From Romanomermis culicivorax (taxonomy: Eukaryota; Nematoda; Enoplea; Mermithida; Mermithidae), in the NCBI GenBank assembly GCA_963922205.1, contig CAWUHX010000120.1:248001-312000 (forward strand): a stretch of DNA of 64,000 nucleotides. Reading direction: 5' to 3'. The notes under the pieces were generated by a model, which was not told where the DNA came from, made no database searches, and worked only from the letters and a program-made list of their open reading frames with translations. Numbering within the stretch: the first letter of the stretch is position 1; each line of letters opens with the position of its first letter. Shown here piece by piece: positions 60,044 to 64,000 of the stretch. The translations under genes and the position numbers were made by a program.

Positions 60044-60499
60044 CTATGGTTTGTAATTATTACGCAAACTAATCTCGGATAAATATAATATGACTAAAAA
60101 ACACAAATTGATTTTATGTTTTATGGTCTCCTGCTTACAACTAGAGCTACGCAAAATGAACATACAGCACAAAAAACAGCACACACCAGACAAAAAAAAT
60201 AAAAGACTCACATTACATTACTGTCTCACCAGATTTTAATCTTCTACCAGCTTTACACGTTGTATATGAAGTTGCTGATCAAATACAAAAAACAACAAAA
60301 GTTTTTGTGACCCCCCATATTACAAATCGTCATTGATCTTCGAGTGATCTTTTTACTGTAGATGGTGGGTACAGATTAAAATAAGATTATTCAACTTGTG
60401 TATTTTTTCATACTGTTATACAGGGTGAGCCAAAAAGGTATTGAGAAAAATCGACAAAAATTGATAAAATCAACCTGTTTTACAACAGAAAAATGTAAC

Positions 60500-61095
60500 C
60501 GCTACTCTGGGCTTCAGTAAAAGTTAGGCTCAGTCCTGGACTTGAACCCGGGACCTTGCAGTTACAGTCTGCAAGCTTTAACCAACTGAGTCAACTGAGC
60601 AACGAGAAAGGCACTCTCTTTTTGCAACAATTCATAGTTGAGGTGGCTGCTTTTGCCACTCTCAATATCCCTCCACTGTCGAGTTTGACAGATCGTCAAG
60701 GGTCACCAGTGTTGAGGCAACCTGTTCCGGCTACTCAGGGCTTCAGTAAACGTTAGACTCAGTCCTGGACTTGAAGCTGGGACCTAGCAGCTACCATCCA
60801 CATTCTCTAACCAACTGAGCAACAGGAAAGGCGCTCTCTTTTTGCAACAATTCGTAGTTGAGGTGGCTGCTTTGGCCACTCTCAACATCCCTCCACTGTC
60901 GAGTTTGACAGACCGTCAAGGGTCACTAGTGTTGAGGCAACCTGTTCCCGCTACTCAGGGCTTCAGTAAATGTTAGACTCAGTCCTGGACTTGAAGCCGG
61001 GACCTAGCAGCTACCATCCACATGCTCTAACCAACTGAGCAACAGGAAAGGCGCTCTCTTTTTGCAACAATTCATAGTGTAGGTGGCTGCTTTGG
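60500..61095 (-). repeat. 220-bp tandem repeat with tRNA-like segment
   Basis: About 2.7 units; the marker AAAGGC.CTCTCTTTTTGC is at 60607, 60827 and 61047. On the minus strand each unit contains CTCAGTTGGTTA (A-box-like) and GGTCCCGGGTTCAAGTCC in the best copy (B-box GGTTCAAGTCC), with a perfect TTGCAG/CTGCAA anticodon-like stem. The ends do not form an acceptor stem, so this is a tRNA-derived (SINE-like) repeat, not a tRNA gene. Confidence 0.65.
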
Positions 61096-61554
61096 CCACA
61101 AATAAATTTTGAAAAATTGACAAATATTTATAAAATCAACCTGTTTTACAACAGAAAAGTGCAATAAATCCAATCATGAGGACAATAAAACAGCTGGAAA
61201 CTAGAAGAGAACCATTTTATTTTTATTGTGTCCTACATTCTATTACACCAATAATTTCAATCGTTTTTTCGATCTGGTCAATGACAGAATTGATTTTGTT
61301 TTGAATTTGGTTTTCTCCAATTTCAAAACAAAAGCCCTTGATTTTGGCGAAATTTTGCCCCATATTGACACAAGACATTAATAACTTTAAATTACACATA
61401 ACTTATAAATCTGAGTAAATTTTAAAGTGTTATTGTGCGTAAAACCCTTGACAAAACTTTTCTCACAATAGGACAACTTTTACATTGATTTCAAAATTTA
61501 TACCTTTTGAAAAATGACCACTTTTACTAAATTTCTGTTTGTACAGTAACCATA

Positions 61555-62070
61555 TACCGTAGTCATTTGAATATATGCCGCCCTTGAATAAATGCCACCC
61601 TCAAATAAATGCCGCACCTTATGTGTGAAAAAAACACCGCCCTCGAATAAACGAATTTAAAGTGCAAAAGGAACTTTTAATCGAAAAAAATCGTCAATTG
61701 CAACGTGAAATTCAATCTATTACATTGAATGTCAAGGATCCACTGTTAGAAAAAGAAGAAGACGATCATTTTTTAGAGGAAAAATCAGTGTACTTAAACG
61801 AGTTTGAAGTTGATTTGGATGATGAAATTATAACAGTTGAAATTCGCTGAATATATACCTAAGTACCTATTATCAGTGCTTTTATAAAAATTTGTTAATT
61901 ATGAATATTAATTGTTAAAAAAGTGAAAATTTTATTAAAATATATGTGGTGTTTAACTCAGAATTCAAATAAATGCCACCCTCGAATATAGGCAGCCCTC
62001 AAATAAACGCCGCATCAAAAGTACAATTGAAAAAATAAACGCCGCAGTGTTTATTCGAGTAAATAGTGTA
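61555..62070 (+). mobile_element. Nested DNA transposon remnant with AATAAACGCCGC ends
   Basis: Both ends carry inverted, repeated GAATAAATGCCGCC / CGAATAAACGCCGC modules. A 62-codon frame (61662-61850) without ATG has a charged, coiled-coil-like start and an acidic tail, as at the C-terminus of pogo/Tigger-type transposases; this assignment is tentative. It lies inside the mariner-type element. Confidence 0.5.
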
Positions 62071-62394
62071 GGCTAGGTGCATAAAACTTGGCTTTAATAG
62101 CAAAGATAACAGGGCATTCTAATGCAGCAATCCACTTAAAAAAGCTTCATCCGTTCAAAAGTTATGAAAGTCAGCACCGATCCCCTTTTTTTGGCTCACC
62201 CTGTATAAATCGTCTCATGCAAGCATGTTTTTTTTCTTCAAAGAGAGCCATATGGATCACTTTATTGGTGAATTTTTGGTCAATGGACTAATAAACAAAT
62301 TAAAATATAATGAATAAGCTCAACTTGAGGACCAAAAATTCTTTCTGACGTGACCTAAATTCATCAGAATATAATGAAAACATGAAAAATAAAA

Positions 62395-62547
62395 TTACTT
62401 CACATATAAAGTATTTCCGTTAAGTAATGCTAATTTTTCATTTAAGGTTTCTTGCGTACCAGGCGAACGCTTGAAATAGTAGTAATTATCAAAATTGCAG
62501 TCATTGGCATTTGTTAGCTCTTGATAAAAACCTTTTTTTTCATAGCC
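62395..62547 (-). pseudogene. Unidentified coding fragment, copy 2, downstream exon
   Basis: Minus-strand frame of 50 codons plus stop with GFYQ.LTN.NDCNFDNYYYFK and TQETLNEKLA, homologous to 59758-59883. Copy D of the dispersed repeat abuts it at 62554, and the frame reads on into that repeat. The matching upstream exon lies at 63835-63909. Confidence 0.45.
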
Positions 62548-62553
62548 GGAAAC

Positions 62554-62692
62554 GTGTTGTAGTGTGTTTCCGCCGATTTCATCATTTTTTGTCAAACCGT
62601 GCATGAGGCCCCCAAGTACCAAGTGGAGTGAGCGATGTGGACCATCAACAGCCATCTTACTGTAGCGCACGTCGGCCTAACTCATCAATTCC
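62554..62692 (+). repeat. Dispersed repeat, truncated copy D
   Basis: Matches only the first ~130 bp of the family (GTGTTTCCGCCGATTT to CTTACTGTAGCGCACGTCGG). Confidence 0.65.
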
Positions 62693-63109
62693 TGACCGCA
62701 TCATAAAATACAACAAACGTTAGAGTGATGCAAACGATTCTTTTCCATTTTCGAAAACTTGGTGATAGATTTTGAATATTTGGATTTTCGCAAGTTTCAG
62801 CAATTCCTTAACCTTTTAAACAAACTGGTACGTTCCAGGGTACATAAACAAACTGGTACGTTCCATACAGAGTTGGACAAAAAAACTTCCCTGTGTTTTC
62901 CATGTTTTCCAGGTGAAAACATTTTGTTGATTAGTCTCCAATTTTCTGGCATAAATGAGGAGTTTGAATGTTTTCTCGAATATTACCCTTACAATCCAAT
63001 TGAGACATTGACTTTGACATAATAATTTAAAGGCTAAATTAAAAGTTGAAGTTGAAAAACTAAAAAAAAAACGATTTCAAATACTCGATGTGTTGTATTT
63101 GATAATAAG
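62693..63109. other. Unannotated AT-rich stretch
   Basis: Contains a direct repeat AAACTGGTACGTTCCA (62821 and 62849) and TTTTCCAGGTGAAAAC; GTGTTTTCCAGG also appears at 63749 and 63795. No supported gene. Confidence 0.35.
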
Positions 63110-63640
63110 TCAGGGCTTTGAGTTCAGGCATGATTGGGATCCCAGGGTTCGTCCTTAATGTACGTATTTCCCACGCCCATGCTTACCCCATTAACTTAAT
63201 TAACAGTACTTAAACCCGACACTAATAACCCCTACCAATCAAGGAAAGATACTTCCTTAATTGTCTCCCGAATTAAATAAGTACGAGAAAGGAAAGACCT
63301 TTCTTCAATTTTATCTTACGCAATGAAAAACACTTACTTACAAACGCGACGGGTGAGAATAAAAACAAATTCACTCCCAGGCACTGGGAAAAAGGCAGAC
63401 AAAGGCGGGCGTGCATGGAGGCAGCGAGTACAACATTTAACCAGTAGAAAATGTACGTAATAAAAAACACAACGAATAATGCACATCGAGAGAGCCAGCG
63501 CACGCGTACCGATGTGCGCTACAGTAAGACGACTGTTGATGGTCTGCCTCGCTCACTCCACTTGGTACTTGCGGGCCTTATGCGCGGACTGACAAAAAAT
63601 GACAAAATCGGTGGAAACACACTAGAACAGATGATTTTAA
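63110..63640 (-). repeat. Dispersed repeat, copy C
   Basis: The best-preserved copy besides A, in reverse orientation. It retains the ATG (63180-63178) and a frame starting MGVGNTYIKDEPWDPN, plus GTAAGTAAGTG and GGGAGACAATTAAGGAAG blocks. It lies between the two exons of coding fragment copy 2 and probably inserted there. Confidence 0.65.
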
Positions 63641-63834
63641 GCAATTTGACTTTCAATGTGCATAGTCGAATAAGAAAACTCGCCGCAGCGGGCCCAAAAA
63701 ATTTGACCATTTTCCTCTACTTTTCAACACAAAATATTTATTTTTCCACAAAATTCCCCGTGTTTTCCAGGTTTTCCAGACCTGAAAAAAATGCCCTGTG
63801 TTTTCCAGGTTGTGTATGAACCCTGACCTTCACC

Positions 63835-63909
63835 AACATGCCATGGAATGCTGGTACAAGAAGCCAAGGATTTAGGATGCCGAATTTGGAAATGTGCTGA
63901 CTTTCCAAT
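63835..63909 (-). pseudogene. Unidentified coding fragment, copy 2, upstream exon
   Basis: After a CATAG acceptor (63910-63911) the minus strand reads LESQHISKFGILNPWLLVP, homologous to the exon at 59960-60043. Further upstream exons would lie beyond the right edge of the window. Confidence 0.35.
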
Positions 63910-64000
63910 CTATGATTTGTAATTTTACTCAAACTAATATTGGATAAGTTGGACAAAACCTAGAAAACAAAATTTAGTTTTATATTTTACATAAAATAAG

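Larger units (their letters stand above)
60421..62203. mobile_element. Tc1/mariner-type element with composite interior
   Basis: Terminal inverted repeats CAGGGTGAGCCAAAAA are perfect over 16 bp and are flanked by TA on both sides (60419-60420, 62204-62205), the hallmark of Tc1/mariner insertion. There is no transposase gene. The interior holds a 220-bp tRNA-like tandem block (60500-61095) and a second, nested DNA transposon remnant (61555-62070). The segment TAAAATCAACCTGTTTTACA near the left end recurs after the tandem block (about 61130). Confidence 0.85.

Noticed and set aside
60535..60605. Intact tRNA gene on the minus strand
   Set aside because: A- and B-box-like segments and an anticodon-like stem exist, but there is no acceptor stem and the unit is tandemly repeated inside a transposon.

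Overview
This is repeat-dominated invertebrate nuclear DNA. It has one convincing host gene with introns, several LTR elements and long tandem arrays. The phylum cannot be settled from the sequence. Abundant TACTGTAG/CTACAGTA motifs, a short T-rich intron and TTTTAG/TTCAG-type acceptors recall nematodes, but FoxQ2 genes occur across invertebrates, so nematode is only a lean.

Layout. 0.16-1.4 kb: a CAAACA-rich foldback element. 1.7-2.3 kb: the first of four copies of a dispersed repeat. 3.2-7.3 kb: a ~260-bp repeat with paired inverted TGACGTCAGCAA motifs, split by a solo LTR (4365-5784). 7.3-25.3 kb: a ~110-bp satellite containing TTGCTGACGTCA. It is split twice: by a 454-bp miniature LTR retrotransposon (7579-8032) whose two 184-bp LTRs each contain a tRNA-like A-box/B-box unit, and by an 11.08-kb LTR element (9267-20344). 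The large element has nearly identical 1480-bp LTRs, a gag gene, an envelope-like region and no recognisable polymerase.

26.07-31.31 kb: a forkhead gene of the FoxQ2 class on the + strand, four inferred exons, 368 codons. Intron 2 carries a TGATCAAAAA array and intron 3 a minisatellite. 31.3-44.6 kb: noncoding DNA with 235-bp, ~200-bp, ~625-bp and 175-bp tandem families, many carrying TTGC(T/A)GACGTC and ATTTGCAT motifs. 44.6-51.8 kb: a 5.6-kb TGATCAAAAA array in the opposite orientation to the intronic one, then A-rich and 15-bp simple arrays.

51.8-64 kb: a possible last exon on the minus strand, an inverted solo LTR of the large-element family (52826-54250), a ~195-bp repeat array split by a solo LTR of a second family (56224-57106), a Tc1/mariner-type composite (60421-62203), and two copies of an unidentified minus-strand coding fragment.

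The most interesting pattern links the miniature element, the large gag/env element and the satellites. Both elements share terminal signals. The large family has inserted twice at the same place in the TTGCTGACGTCA motif of two satellite families, and its own leader carries 13 regularly spaced copies of that motif.
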